64,000 bases of DNA from Plasmodium brasilianum (GCF_023973825.1 NC_090118.1:1223001-1287000), one strand, 5' to 3'; positions 41,493 through 58,000 are shown, numbered from the stretch's first letter. Notes: a model not told the origin generated them from the sequence alone. Made by a program: numbers and translations.

Positions 41493-42755
41493 CCACAATT
41501 TTTTTTTTGTTTTTTAAGCATTTATAAAATCATTGGTCAGTAATTACTCACCAATTACTAATGAATAAAACATAAAGGCAAGCGCAGTGTATGCACATAT
41601 CCTAGAAACCATTCTCCCATACACTACAATTGTCTTTAGTAATTTAAAATGTGCAAGGAATGAGAAATATATATATTTCTAACATAGCATCATACTCTAT
41701 TTATTTGTCTCTTTGTAATTAAAGTAAGGTAGAAAAAAAAAAAAAAAAATTATTATAAGAGGTAAGAGTGATATGTTAATTTTTGCACAATTAGCTACCT
41801 ATTTGATGCCACATTTTTAGCATTTTTTTTTTTTTTTTTTAATGTACCAATATGATAAATAATGTAATGTGTTCATGTATACATATTAAAATATATATAA
41901 ACGCAATACAGTTTAAGGGATGGATTTGAAGCTATTTGTTTAGATGTGCATCTGTCTATGTTTTATTTTGGAGCAATACTCAGCTATTAACTTTTTTTAC
42001 CAAATTAGAAACTTAACTATTTATGTGTAATGTAGTTTATTATACTTTATTATTATATTTTATTTTTCATTTTACAGCGATATATATTTTTTTTTTTTTA
42101 CATGCGGTACTTTATTTTTACTAAATTAAAAAAAAAAAAAAAAAAAAAAAAGAGAGAAAGAAATACTAAAAAAAAAAAAAAAAAACAATAAGTCATTTAG
42201 TCAATTAGTTATTTAGCCATTTATATATATTTTAAATGATTTTCAGTTTTTACAAAAGAGAAAATAAGAACACACATTACATTAAGCAAGTATATAAAAT
42301 ATAGCCTTGAGAAGGAAAGCAAACATAAATAGAAAAGTTTACATAATTTTTTTTTTTTTACCCATTCACTTATCCATACATCACACACAGTTTTATTAGT
42401 TATATTAAAAAGGTAATGGAACTAATAATAAAAAAAAAATATGTGTATGTAGGGTTTCCATGCATGTATGTATAGATACATGTATATGTAAATGTACACA
42501 TATCCGTATACGTACATGTATAAATATACATAAATATATAAGCAGATTCATGAATGGATACACACAAGTAGGCTCTACGCATAACAGCTCTTTATTTGTA
42601 TACCTTTTGTGAAATACTTATTTATTTTTATTAGTTCTCCCTTGTGCTGGCTTCTTTTTATTTGAGCCCACAAGGTTATCATGCATTATTTATATACAAA
42701 ATAGATATTTTATTTTCCCATTTTTCCACATCAACTCAGTTAAAAATTTTTGACA

Positions 42756-44609
<1,854 letters not shown>

Positions 44610-44731
44610 ATCGCGCCCCTGCACGTGAACATATATGTGTATAATGCGTACATATATGCATGCACATGTACATACGTTGGTACTTAAACACGTACATACA
44701 TAGGTGCTCACCCATGTACACACTTAAGTGT

Positions 44732-44770
<39 letters not shown>

Positions 44771-44902
44771 AACGCGCACAATGCTCCCGATCCGTGCATT
44801 TTCCCATATGCGTATTGGTATGAATATGTGTATGTGTGTGGGTATATATGTGTATATGTGTATGTGCTTTTTTTTTTTTTTTTTTTAACATGATCATATG
44901 TA

Positions 44903-45055
44903 TTTATATATATTTTTATTTATGTATGTATATATTTATTTATGTATATATTTATGTATGTATATATTTATGTATGTATATATTTATGTATGTATATATT
45001 TATGTATGTATATATTTATGTATGTATATATTTATGTATGTATATATTTATGAGT
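44903..45055. repeat. 16-bp minisatellite (tatttatgtatgtata)
   Basis: About nine copies of a 16-bp TATG/TATT unit in the 3' flank of alpha-tubulin 2. Confidence 0.88.
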
Positions 45056-45710
45056 GAATATATATGGGCCTTTTGTGCAATGACCTTTTTGTAACTTAAG
45101 AATGATGTAATATAAAAACTTATGTCGCATATATGATTTATATAATATATATTCACGCAAAAAATAAGCATAACATGAAAAAAAAATGTGCGAATAGGTG
45201 TACATACATGTATAACACTCTCACGGACATACACGTACGGATTTATGCACTGGCATTTACACACATGTTTATCCTTACGCAGTTTTTCGAATGCATAAAT
45301 TAATCCCCTCTTTACTAAATACATAAATGTATACGTGTGTCAATATATGTGCATTTAACTCAACTGATTCCTAACTTTAGTCATTTATCTCTTTGACTTA
45401 ATTTTAAAATTTTTATGAAAAGCACGTATACGGTATTATATGCTTTAATATTAAAGCTCGTTTAGATTTTATATGGTGAAAAACAAAGCAAGGGTTGCAA
45501 ATCAGTCAAGCAATTTTGTTTTATATTTTTAATTATTTATTTTGTTCCATTAAATCATATTTTGAGTGTTAAAATGGTGTCCATTTAATTTATGCTCTTA
45601 TATAAATCAAATGAGAGACTTGCAGCAGCTAAGTTATTCTTTTAAAATTGTATTTTCCATTTTGCCGTCTTAAAAGTCATACACATCATTTGCGTGTAAC
45701 ACATACATAC

Positions 45711-45767
<57 letters not shown>

Positions 45768-45892
45768 TACTGACGGAATTATTAAGAACGAACATTTTTG
45801 CCTTACCAATGGAGCAAATGAAACATTTACACGTTAACCTTTTTTTATGTACATTCATGCGGAAAGGTCATGCAAAATATTTCCATCAGTAT

Positions 45893-46137
45893 TCTCATTT
45901 TATTTTATTTTACTATAATTTACTTTATTTTACTATAATTTACTTTATTTTACTACAATTTACTTCATTTTACTATAATATACTTTATTTTACTACAATT
46001 TACTTCATTTTACTATAATATACTTTATTTTACTACAATTTACTTCATTTTACTATAATATACTTTATTTTACTAAAATTTACTTCATTTTACTATAATA
46101 TACTTTATTTTACTAAAATTTACTTCATTTTACTTTA
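45893..46137. repeat. 20-bp minisatellite (tactttattttactataatt family)
   Basis: About twelve units of 20 bp alternate between tactttattttac and tacttcattttac forms, giving a 40-bp higher-order period in the second half. Confidence 0.85.
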
Positions 46138-47759
46138 TATTTTTTGCGTTTTACTTTCTGGAATGGAAACCTAAATGGACATAAGTTTTGAATGGAGCCT
46201 TCGCCATTTTAATGAGCACATTTTCACCTGCTCTTAAAAAGTTGTACTGATAAAATTGCTATAAAATCAATTTCTTGTATTTCTTTTTTTCTGACTTGTT
46301 CAGGCAAAAGTGAATTTATCTTAACGCGCGTAAATTTGCACACACAGAATTACATAACAAATTATATATATAAGCATTTGTATGTACGTATTGATGTAGG
46401 ATAAAATATTTGCGCATTGAAATGTGGAAGTATTCTCTACCTTCAACGTGATGGCGACATAGTGATACTGTTACCACTGTTACTTTGAAAATAAAAAACT
46501 ATAAATACATGTTGTATGGATATATATATGTTTATATGCACATGAATCAATGTGGAAATGCCCCATTTACGTATTTCTATAAAAAAAATAATTGAACCTT
46601 CTAGTAACCTTCACACATAAGCATATATACATACAACACATGATTGTATACATAATAATCTTATATCATACTAATAAATACAACATTATTAAAATTAAAA
46701 AAAAAAAAAAAGTTGTTCATTTTTATTCTTAAAATAGTATATATAATTAATTTTAATAAATGAAATAAAAAATAATGCAGTACACAAATTTTTTAAAACG
46801 AAAATATAAAATATGGCTTTGTTTGAAAAATGATGATATATTTTACTCATATAATAATATATAAGGAGTTGTAAGGGGGGTTGAAATATATTCCTTTTAT
46901 TTTTACTTGACTCCTTTTTTTTAAATAGGAGAAAAAACATTACCTTCTCCAGATAAAAAAGTATGTAGCCTAAATAGTACAGAAAAAAAAAAAAAAAATA
47001 TAAAATAATAAAATAAAATAAATAAACAAGCAAAAAAAAAAAAAAAATAATAAATTTATAAATAACTACCATAAACGTAGAGCTTATTTTCATATAAAAA
47101 ATTATTTTATATGAACTGCTAACACTATCCCGAAACAGCAAAATATGGGCTTCACAAATTAGGCGATGATCATTTACTTTATAGTAACACGTATTGCGTG
47201 CAATAATCACTGGTATAGGGTCATAAGTTTGTATATGCACATGCTGCAAACTCGCGTAGCTTATAAATACGTACATACATACAAATACGCATATAAACAT
47301 ACATACATGAATACACATATAATTATATAAATAATACTGCGTATTTATGCGTGCTATATTTCAATATATGCATAGTTATACATTTTAGCAATTTTTAAGG
47401 AGAAATATTTACCAATCCCCCAGTTTTTTTTTTTTTTTTTTTTTTTCTTTTTGCTACCCCCCCCCACTATTCCACTACCATAATTAAAAATGGCCAATAA
47501 GTTTCTAAGAAAAAATAAATTTTTTTTTTTTTATTTTTAATATAAATATAAAAAATAAAGTTTAAAATGAATTTTTTATTTTTCTGAAAAAATAGGGAAT
47601 AAACAAAATTTATATTTTATTTTAAAGAGAGCGTTAACTGTAATATTAAAGAATCGTTTCTTTCTTGTAATAAAATTATTAAGGATTATTTATGAAACCC
47701 TAGTTGACACTAGCATTCTTTTTTATTTACTCACTGAAGAGATATAGATTAAGAAAAAG

Positions 47760-48874
47760 ATGGTAATGTTACAAATGAAAAATGAGAAAAAAAAAATATA
47801 AAATATTATGCTTACCCGAATGTACGTATTGTAGTTGTACATATTTCATTATATGTATCTATGCATGTATGTATGTATCTATGTATGTATGTATCTATGT
47901 ATGTATGTATCTATGCATGTATGTATGTATCTATGCATGTATGTATGTATCTATGTATGTATGTATCTATGTATGTATGTATCTATGTATGTATCTATCT
48001 ATGTATGTATGTATGTATCTATGCATGTATGTATGTATCTATGCATGTATGTATGTATCTATGCATGTATGTATGTATCTATGTATGTATGTATCTATGT
48101 ATGTATGTATCTATGTATGTATCTATCTATGTATGTATGTATGTATCTATGCATGTATGTATGTATCTATGTATGTATGTATCTATGCATGTATGTATGT
48201 ATCTATGCATGTATGTATGTATCTATGCATGTATGTATGTATCTGTGTACGTGTGTTCACGTACGTAAAAATGCATTTTAACGTTGTATATGTTCACGTA
48301 GTAGTATGTGTTCGTCTATGGCCAGTGATATATTTATTTGAATGTTCATTTTCTTTAGGCTGAAGAATTCACAGAAGAAATAGCGACGATTAACAAAAGG
48401 TTACTGGAACCAGTGCCCTTTGCAAGGACAAACAATTGCATAAAGGATGTAGATGCAGAATTGTTTATTAATTCGTATGCAAACTACTTAAAGCTGCATA
48501 ACAAAATAATCTTTCCAAAATGGTGTAATTTTGTAAAAACAGGGAAAGGTAGAAAACTGGCCCCTTTAAATGAAGATTGGTATTATATTAAAGCATCAAG
48601 TATTTTAAGGAGACTATATTTACATCCAGATATTGGTGTAGGTTTTTTAAGAAGACAATTTAGCTACAAGCAACGAAGAGGAGTAGCACCTAATCATACT
48701 AGTTTAGCTGGTGGTAAAATTTTAAGATCTATTTTACAGCAGTTAGAAAGCTTAGGATATGTAGAACAAAACCCCAAAAAAAAAGGAAGAAGATTAACGA
48801 CAAAAGGTGAAAACGCTATTAACAATTTTGCAAGGTATATTAACAAGAAAGTGTACAATATGGAAAAGGTTTGA
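47760..48874 (+). CDS. RPS19: 40S ribosomal protein S19 (eS19)
   Basis: Exon 2 runs 48359-48874 and begins in frame GCT GAA GAA (AEEFTEEIATINKRLLEPVP). The best start is an ATG at 47760-47762 followed directly by GTAATG, so exon 1 codes only the initiator Met and a 596-base intron follows. The protein is 172 residues. It shows the eS19 core: NSYANYLKLHNKIIFPKWCN, a DWYYIKASSILRRLYLHPDIG stretch, the RRGVAPNHTS motif and KKKGRRLTTKGENAINNFA. Family knowledge: eS19 sits in the head of the 40S subunit and is needed for pre-rRNA maturation. Some residues (HPDIGVGFLRRQF) are typical of apicomplexan S19. The intron contains a large TATG/TATC microsatellite. Confidence 0.93.
47855..48245 (+). repeat. 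Tetranucleotide array (tatg/tatc/catg) inside the RPS19 intron
   Basis: Close to 390 bases of TATG, TATC and CATG tetramers in 12- to 20-bp higher-order units make up about two thirds of the intron. They keep three + strand frames open, which is why long MYVCIYVC-type ORFs appear here. Confidence 0.9.
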
Positions 48875-51502
48875 TGGGTACTAGGGGTCTATGTGTTTCG
48901 TCATTTGTGGAATGTAGGTGCCTTACTGTATGAAGGAATGTAGTGGATATGTGTATAACAAGCATATATATGTGTTTGTACATAACAAGCATATATGTGT
49001 GTTTGTACATAACAAGCATATATGTGTGTTTGTACATAACAAGCATATATATTTGTTTGTACATAACAAGCATATATGTGTGTTTGTACATAACAAGAAT
49101 ATATATTTGTTTGTATATAACAAGCATATATATATGTGTGTACATACATATATATATATAATTGTAGCACATATACGTACATATGCCTACCTTAACAGTG
49201 CATGTTCCTTCGTGAGCTTTTTCGCAATATAGAAAAAAGCTACTTCATTTTTAACAATACAGATACTCAAATAGGAGTAGTGGGTTTAAATGATATATAG
49301 GATTGGAAAATATATAGCTGTGTATAGAATATGAAAGTTAAATTTTTACTATTCAGCTATGTATGATATATATGTGTGCATTATTTTTATGCTTATTGTG
49401 AAATTTTCTCCATCTTTTCCTGTATATATATACATATGCATGTGTGTGCCCTTTTTAAAGCTTTTTTTTAACAGAATGTTTTTTACGCAGAACGGAAGAA
49501 CGAAACGCGTAGGCCGTAATAATATACACATATATAATTATATATACGTATGTATATATATTTATATGTGTAAATTTCTTTTCCATAATTTTTAATATAA
49601 TACTGGAATTCCTATACACATATGGCACAAGTTTGTACCAAAAATGAAATACGAAATGGGAAAAATAAAAAAAAATAAATTTGGGAAAAAGGATGTAATG
49701 CACTTTTAAAAAGTAAAAGGAGATGCCATACTCTATGTGCAAAATTATCGCTCCTCTTGTGATAATAAATTTGTGGGTGGCGTGAATGCAAGCGTAAGAG
49801 CCTTCCCCTTTTACGTGCGTACATTTCTTGTTCATTTGTAATACATGCATAAATGTTTATGTGCATATATATATATATATATATGTATATAAGCACGTGC
49901 ACACGGTATTACTGTTAGATAGGAAGCAAAATAATCGCTCTTATGACGGAGAAGTGATGCTGCTCCAACGTTTGTTTTTTACGAGGCGCTCATACATCTA
50001 TACGTAAATTGAAAAGGTGGGGAAGAAGAACACATACAATGGAAGTTCGACCGTTCGTTCGTTAGCTAAATAGTTGTTTTTATTTCCTTTTATGCAATTT
50101 TACTGAATACACATGTTCTCATACATTGCTTTATCAGTGTATCAGTAAAATGAATATGGTGTTACACTTTTAGTAGTATATGCATTGCTATGTGTAAAGC
50201 CAACATGTTTTGGAAAAAAAAAATAAAACAAGGAAAAAAAATAAAAGTACGAATGAATGAAAAACCTTTCAAATTAAAGATATGCATTTCATTCATAAAC
50301 GTTTACCAAAATGATAAAAATATATTTTCAAAGTTTAAGAAGTTTCCCTGGCCCATTTTTCTGACTTATACTAATTAGCATTCGTTTATTGTTAGCAGTT
50401 TTCTTTTTTTTTTTTTTTTTTGCTTAATTTATGCGCAGTTATACAAATAATATAAAATATGTATATGCATATTTACATATATATACGTACGTATGTATGT
50501 ATGTATGTATGCATATTTACATATATATACGTATATACGTATGTATGTATGTATGTTTATATGAACAGTAAAAAAAAAATAATTCCGCCTATGAATAAAA
50601 GTTTGTATGTAGTTTCTTTTTTTTTTTTGTGTACATGTACAAATACAAAGTATATTTTTTTCATCCAAAAAAAAAAAAAAAAAAATGATCTGTAATAAAC
50701 ATACATTTGATATTTGCATATAAGAGCTCTGTCACGCTGCGCTGCTGCATACATAATTTGTTCAATTTTATGCGTGTACAAAAAGTGCAAGTTTATATGT
50801 ATATTTTGTACTTGTATATATTTATATGTTTTATATAATTATATATATATATGTATATATACACAGGGCTGTAATTATTTTGCCAGTACACGTTGATGCT
50901 AATAACTTCGTTGAATATAAATCATCCATTAAGTTATCATTCATTGAATATACATATTTATTAATATAAGTATTTGTAATTAATCGTTTGTACTTTTTCC
51001 AGTTTATGCATTTTTCCATTTGTATGTACCCGACTGACTACACTTTAAAATAAACTTTTTTCTTATTTCCATTTAAGTCATTACGATAGTTTGATTATTT
51101 TGGCATAATTTTTTTTTTTTTTGTTATAGAAAAGGGGGATAATCGAATTGTAAGAGGTTTTGATCAAGCGACTAAGTGTACGTATGTACTTATGTTTGTA
51201 TGTACTTATGTATGTATGTACTTATGTATGTATGTATGTACATGGGCATGTATGCATGTTTATATATATATATATATACAACTGTTACCCTCAAAGATAA
51301 GCTTAATATCGTAGGGGGCGAATCTGCATATATGCAAAACTATGCCCCAGCGACGGGCACGAAAAGATCATGTATATTGCTAATTACAAATTAGTATAGA
51401 TGTTGCTTTACATTTACGAGTACGTGAGATGAACATACTTTGGAATAGTACCATTGTTACACAAGTGTATAAAACGTTATAAAGTTATATTTTAATTTGG
51501 GT

Positions 51503-51535
<33 letters not shown>

Positions 51536-52010
51536 AGTCATAAGTGATAATTGATAAGTGATGAGGAAACATTATTTTAAAACTACTGAAGATATGTAAT
51601 TTTGTAAAAATTTATTAAAACAGAAATATTTTTTAGAAACGATATATTGATAGTACGAATGATTATTACAACATTGGGGATTTACGGAAATTAAAAGAAG
51701 AGGATCTAATTATTTTTTTTTTTTTTTTTTGGAAAATCAAATAACGCATAATAACGCGCATAACGCATATAACGCGAACAAATCGTTACCTTGTCCTGTT
51801 TGGCTGTTTGCGTTCAGCTGAGCAGTAAAAAAAAAAAAAAAAAAAAGCATAATTTCAGTTACACGTTAGCATATAGTACCAAGTACTTCGTACATACCCT
51901 TTTTGAAAGTGTACGTGAGAGGTTTCCTCATGTGATATATACATGTACGCTAATTTGCACCTGCACATGTACATTTAGGTACACAAACACATTTACAGAT
52001 ATAGTGAAAC
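48875..52010. other. Intergenic between RPS19 and BRR2
   Basis: AT-rich, with a 27-bp repeat (48958-49145), poly-T at 50404-50421, short TATG arrays (50490-50515, 51180-51240), an A30 run at 51504-51533 and A22-A24 near 51825-51846. Small open frames such as 50190-50378 are Lys-rich and unconvincing. Confidence 0.6.
48958..49145. repeat. 27-bp minisatellite (acataacaagcatatatgtgtgtttgt)
   Basis: Seven units of 27 bp in the 3' flank of RPS19. The unit is stop-free in several frames on both strands, so spurious ORFs occur. Confidence 0.9.
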
Positions 52011-55000
52011 ATGGCGGAGGAATATGAAAAGTTCAAGAGATTTGAGTATCGCATGAACTCAAACCTGGTGCTGCAAAGGGAGGGACCAGTACCAAACCAC
52101 AATGAACCGACGGGGGAAAGTGAAAGTTTAGTAGGTAAGTTGAAGTATAAGATGGGGGATAAAGTAGAATATAGTAAACCTAATGATTTAAAAAATAAAG
52201 AAAATTATCGAAGAGCTAATAATAAAAGAAAAGATGAGTTTTTTGAAAAAACAAGTAAAAAATTAAAAAGGGAGAGTGGTAGAAATAGGAGTAATAACAA
52301 TAATATGAAGGAAAGAAGTGTGTTGAGTATGAATATTGAAGATATATTTTTATATAGGCCAACTACGAAATATACAGAACAAATACTAAGTAAAATTTTG
52401 AGTAGTATTCGAAATATGATAGGTGACAATACAGGGGATATTATTAACAGTACATGTAATGAAATATTATATATTTTAAAAGATGATAGCTTAAATAATG
52501 AAGAGAAAAAAAGATTAGTCGACAGTTCTCTTCAAGTTACCATAACTGATGAGATGTTTATTGAACTAAATAATTTATCAAAAGAAATATATGATTTTAA
52601 CAAAAAAGAAGAAATTGAGGAAATGGACAATGAGGAGGAAGGAGTTGCGGTAGTGTTTGAGGAAGACGATGATTATTTTAATCATAAAAATAGGAGAGAT
52701 GTGAATAGAAAAAATGATGACAACTATAGTGACATAATGGATGAACTAAGTGATGACTACTTGGATGAGGATGAGGATGAGGATGAGGAGGAAGAAGATG
52801 AAGATGAAGCTGAGGATGAGGAAGATGAAGACGAAAAAGAAGAGGGGGAAGATGAAAATGAATATGAAGACGATACAGCGGATGAGGATGATAGCGAAAA
52901 GACGAGTGACAGTAACAAGATCAGTGGGAGGGATGATGAAAAAGGGAAGGAGGATTCAAACAAGAAAGAAAAAAAATTAAAACAGAAAAGGAGAAAAAAA
53001 AAAAAAAAAAAAAAAAAAAATGAAGAAGAGGATGAAGAGGAGGAAGAGAAAGAGAAACAAAAGGTGAGAGAGAAGACAACTAACGTCAAAGAATTGAACC
53101 ATTTGAAAAGGAAAAAAAAGAAATATGAAAATCATCTGAGTTTAAAAAATGTAAATAAAGATTTCAAATATAAAAATAAAAATACGGAAAATTATGACCT
53201 GGACACGAATTCCATTGATGCACACTGGTTACAAAGAGAATTGAATAAAGTTTTTACTGACCCATCACTATGCTTAGAAAAAGAAAAAGAAGTTTTAAAT
53301 ATTTTAAAAATATATGATATCCAAGAATGTGAAAATAAACTAGTTAATATATTAAAATATGAAAATTTTTCCATGGCTAAATTGTTAATAAAAAATAGAT
53401 GGAAAATTTATTATTGTACCTTGCTTGGTCAGGCACAAACAGAAAAGGAAAAAAAATACATAATGGAAAATATGAAAAAAACAGAAGAAGGAGAAGAAAT
53501 TTTAGAAGACTTGTCTAATTTTAAAAATTTTAAAAAGAACAAGCAAAGTGAGTTTGTAAAAACGATGAGAAAGGAAGCAGATAATTTATTTAATAAGGAA
53601 AAATATGAGCATAGTACAAATGAGTTTTTGCCTGAACAGCGATTTATACATGATGATGATGAGATGCGGGCCAAGGGGAAGGATGACGAGGACGAGGACG
53701 AGAACGAAGTGGACACGAGCGTCAATGATGGTACTGATATCAGCGGTGATAGCGGCGATGGAAATGTTAGTGGTGATAGCCATGATGAGGAGGGCGAAGG
53801 TCGAAGTTCAAAGGGAAACAAAAAATCGAATTCAAGGGAACAAACGTCGAGGCGAGGGAACGCAGGAAAGGTAAACATAACACTAGATGGAAATAAAAAG
53901 AAGAAGGGGGAAAAATCAAGTTATATAATAGGGGAAAATTTTAAAGGTAAATACATAGACTTAGAAAAAATGGACCTTTTAAAGAAGAATAATGACTTTT
54001 TAAATAAAGAAGTAATTCTTCCATCGGATAGTAAAAGAATAGAGAAGAAAGAATATGATGAAATTATCATTAGAAGTATGAAGGACAGAAATAGTAGTAA
54101 TAGTAGTAGTTCCATCTCAAATAAAAAAATAGGTAATAAATGTAATTACTTTACATCACCAGATGAGATTAGATTAATACCAGTTACAGAATTACCTGAA
54201 TGGAGTCAGGAAGTTTTTTCCTGTGTTAATATAACCAAATTAAATGCAATACAGTCAAAAGTATACGATACAGCTTTTAATAAATATGAAGAGAATATGT
54301 TAATATGTGCTCCAACAGGGTCAGGTAAAACAAATATTGCATTATTATGTATATTAAATGTTATCAATAGTAATAGATTAACAAGTGGAAATATTGACAA
54401 AAAGAATTTTAAGGTTATTTATATATCTCCTATGAAAGCTTTAGTTAATGAACAAGTGCAATCATTTAACTTGAGATTAAAATGTATGAATTTGAAGGTA
54501 AGTGAGTTAACAGGTGATGTACATCTAAGTAGTAAAGAAATAGATGATAGCCAAATTATTGTTATGACTCCAGAAAAATTAGAAATAATTAGTCGTAAAT
54601 GGAATGAAAAAATATTGTTACAGAAAGTAAAACTAATTATTTTTGATGAAATACATTTACTTAATGAAGTTAGGGGTAATGTATTAGAGAGTATTATAAC
54701 GCGTATTAACAGGTACATAGATAACACATTGATATATGATGGTAGCACTACTAGTACAGAAGAAACTGCACGATTTGGTAAGGATAAAATATCAAGCATG
54801 GTTAGTAGTGACAATCATGTAGTTAACAAAAATGAAACAATAATAAATATGAATAAAAAGAAAATTCGATTGGTTGGTTTATCAGCTACATTGCCCAACT
54901 ATGAAGATGTAGGGTTATTCCTACGAGCGGATTTACAAAAAGGGGTGTTCTATTTTGATTATTCCTTTAGACCAGTACAGCTGGAGCAATATTACATAGG

Positions 55001-58000
55001 TATAAAAGAAAAGAAAGGCATAAAGAAATATGCACTAATGAATGATATTACATATGAAAAAGTACTTGAAGAAGCAGGAAAAAATCAAATTTTAATTTTT
55101 GTTCATAGTAGAAAAGAAACATACAGAACAGCAAAGATATTAATTGATAGGTTTATGAAAAGTGATAACTTGAGCAAATTCTTAATTGATAAGAAGATTT
55201 CGACCGAAATATTACTTTCCGAGAAGGAAGCTATCGTTAATGATGAGTTGAAGGAGATTCTTCCATTCGGTTTTGGCATCCATCATGCAGGATTAAAAAG
55301 AACGGATAGGAAATTAGTGGAAGATCTATTTTCAGATAAACATTTACAAGTCCTTGTTTCTACTAGTACATTAGCATGGGGTATTAATTTACCTGCACAC
55401 ACAGTAATAATTAAAGGTACGAGTGTTTACAATATTAATATAGGCGATTTTGATGAATTATCAGCTATGGATGTTTTACAAATGATTGGTAGATCTGGTA
55501 GACCACAATATGATAAAAATGGTAAAGCAATTATTATTACTGATCATAAAAATTTACAGCTCTATCTTTCTCTTAATAATGAACAACTTTTTATTGAATC
55601 TACCTTACTGAACAATATTGTTAATATTATAAATGCAGAAATTGTTCTAAAAAATATACAAAATTTAAAAGATGCTATAAATTGGTTTAATTATACATAT
55701 ATGTATATACGTATGATGAAAAATCCATCTTTATATGGGATCCAAATGGGTGAAAACTTTGGTGATATACAAGAATTTTTAAGTTATAAGGAAAATTATG
55801 ACTTGTTCAGGCAAAAAGTGAATAAACGAATTTACAACATAATATATTCCTCTTTTTTAATATTAGAAAAATATGATTTAATAAAATATAACAAGAAATT
55901 GAACACAGTGAGTAGTACATATATGGGTAAGATAAGTAGTTACTATTATGTGGATTATAAATCGATAGATATGTATAACAAAAAGTTGAATAAGTATACA
56001 AATGAAATTGATTTATTGAAAATATTTACAATGAGTGAAGAATTTAGGAATATATATATAAGAGAAGAGGAAAAGGTTGAGTTGTCTATAATTATGGAAA
56101 AGTTACCTATACCTGTTAAGGAGTCCATAAACATTCCATATACTAAGATAAACATATTATTACAGTTATATTTGTCGAATATAACTCTGAGTGGGTATAT
56201 AATAAATGCAGATTTGGTGTATATACACCAGAATGCTTTACGTATATTCCGCTCGTTCTTTGAGATATCGTTAAGAAAAAATTCGTACAGTCTTATTGCA
56301 TTGACGTTAAAATTTTCTAAAATGATAGAGAGAAGGATGTGGAGTACTATGACCCCCTTGAGACAGTTCGGTTTGTTAAGTAATGAGTTAATTCGAGTTG
56401 TAGAAAAAAAAAATATCAGTTTTAAGAATTATATTACTATGAATATAAATGAATATATTACCATTTTTAAAAATAAAAAAATTGCTAAAAATATATATAA
56501 ATTAGTTCATCATTTTCCAAAAATTGATTTAAATGCATATATACAACCAATTAATCATAAAATTTTAAAAGTGGAATTAAATATAACCCCAGATTTTATA
56601 TATAACCCTAAATATCATGGGTACTCTATGTTATTTTGGGTATTCGTGTTTGATATATCTAATGAGAATATACTCCATTATGATTTGTTTACATTAAAAA
56701 AGAATTATAAAACTACTAGTATATTTGAAAGTGAAAAGGATGAAGAAGAGAACAAAATGATGAAGAAAAATAAGAAAGATGTATATTCTTCTTCAGATAC
56801 TCTAGATGACCATTTGTTAACCTTCTTTTTACCAATAAATGAAAATCCTTATTACATTGTTAAGGTAATTTCGGATAAATGGTTGGAATGTGAATGTACT
56901 GTTAACTTATATTTAAATGATCTTATCTTACCCTCAAAAAATTTTTACTCAACACAGTTATTAGATTTACAACCACTACCATTGAACTCTTTAAAGTATG
57001 AAATAGCTAAAAAATTTTTTTTAAGTAGAAATATAAAATTGTTTAGTCCTATATATACTCAAGTCTTTTCTTCCATATATGAAAATAATGGAAATGTTAT
57101 AATATGTAGTTCGTCGTCAAAGTACTATTTAATTCCAGCAGAATTGGCAATCATTAAAATAGTGAAATGTTTGCACGATTTGAATAGTTACATGAGGAAA
57201 TATATAAAGAATGAAAAAGATTTGTATAAAATAATGAATGATAAGAAGCTGGCCGATATGATTTATAACAATCCTCTCGAGTTGATGAAAGTTGTTTATA
57301 TAGCTCCATTGGAAGAAATTGTACTAAAAACGTACAAAAATTGGATTGTTTTTAAAAACATGTTTCACCTGAACATGTGCATATTAAGTGGAGATGTGCA
57401 AGTAGATATGAAACTTTTGCAAAAAAGTAATATCATTTTAAGTACACCTAATATATATGATAATATATCAAAAAAATGGAGAAGGAAAAAAATTCTGCAA
57501 AATGTTAATTTGTATATATTTGATCATATGGAATTATTAGATACTACAAATGGTGCTATTATGGAAGTAGTTATTAGTAGAATAAGATATATATCAACAC
57601 AGCTGCAACTGAATAAGTCAAACAAGAAGGGAAGTAGAAAAAGTGTTGGCAACAGTGCTTCTTTGTTGTTACCAATTCTCGATATGAATCTAGTACCTGA
57701 CACAGATAATAATAATAGTAATAATAGTAATACTAATAATAGTAATAGTAATACTAATAATAGTAATACTAATAATAGTAATAGTAATACTAATAATAGT
57801 AATACTAATAATAGTAGTAGCAAAGAAAATTTTATCACGTATAATATAAATAAATTACAGAATTTACAAATCGAGCATATATATGAAAGTATAGGATTAA
57901 ATAGAATCCTATGTCTATCTAGTTGTTCCTTATATAATTGTAAAGATTTTTCCGAATGGATTGGATGTAAAAAAAATGATTACTATAATTTTCTTTCATC

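Larger units (their letters stand above)
34568..42755. other. 8.2-kb divergent intergenic region between the giant gene and alpha-tubulin 2
   Basis: It should hold both promoters, as the two genes point away from each other. It contains many homopolymers (T20-T27 near 34684-34707, 34880-34902 and 34958-34985; A22-A26 near 40962-40987 and 41047-41069), minisatellites (listed separately) and a 57-bp AT dinucleotide at 38567-38623. Several short stretches are less AT-rich and look coding (36230-36290, 38300-38488, 39190-39240, 39890-40030, 40150-40400), but I could not assemble them into a gene. Confidence 0.6.
44610..47759. other. Intergenic between alpha-tubulin 2 and RPS19
   Basis: AT-rich, with an AT run at 44737-44763, a 16-bp TATG repeat (44903-45055), a long AT run at 45723-45761, a roughly 20-bp repeat (45893-46137) and poly-T at 47427-47446. 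A seven-to-nine C run (ccccccccc near 47457-47465) is striking in so AT-rich a setting. No supportable gene; the 207-codon minus-strand frame at 46695-47318 is Phe/Ile/Tyr-rich and looks like chance. Confidence 0.6.

Noticed and set aside
41211..41543. IPTPIPTS or NRSGNRSG repeat protein
   Set aside because: The 12-bp repeat is open on both strands and is bounded by T-rich non-coding DNA with no ordered coding sequence.
34568..42755. Centromere
   Set aside because: Composition is only moderately more AT-rich than other intergenic regions, the repeats are short unrelated minisatellites, and GC-richer islands interrupt it.
46695..47318. 207-codon minus-strand ORF
   Set aside because: Phe/Ile/Tyr-rich throughout because of A-rich + strand DNA; no domain, and interrupted by poly-A runs.
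47855..48245. CRISPR-like regular repeats
   Set aside because: Units are contiguous with no unique spacers, and this is a eukaryotic nuclear genome.
47782..48363. 193-codon MYVCIYVC-type ORF
   Set aside because: Lies wholly within the RPS19 intron microsatellite and is open in three frames at once.
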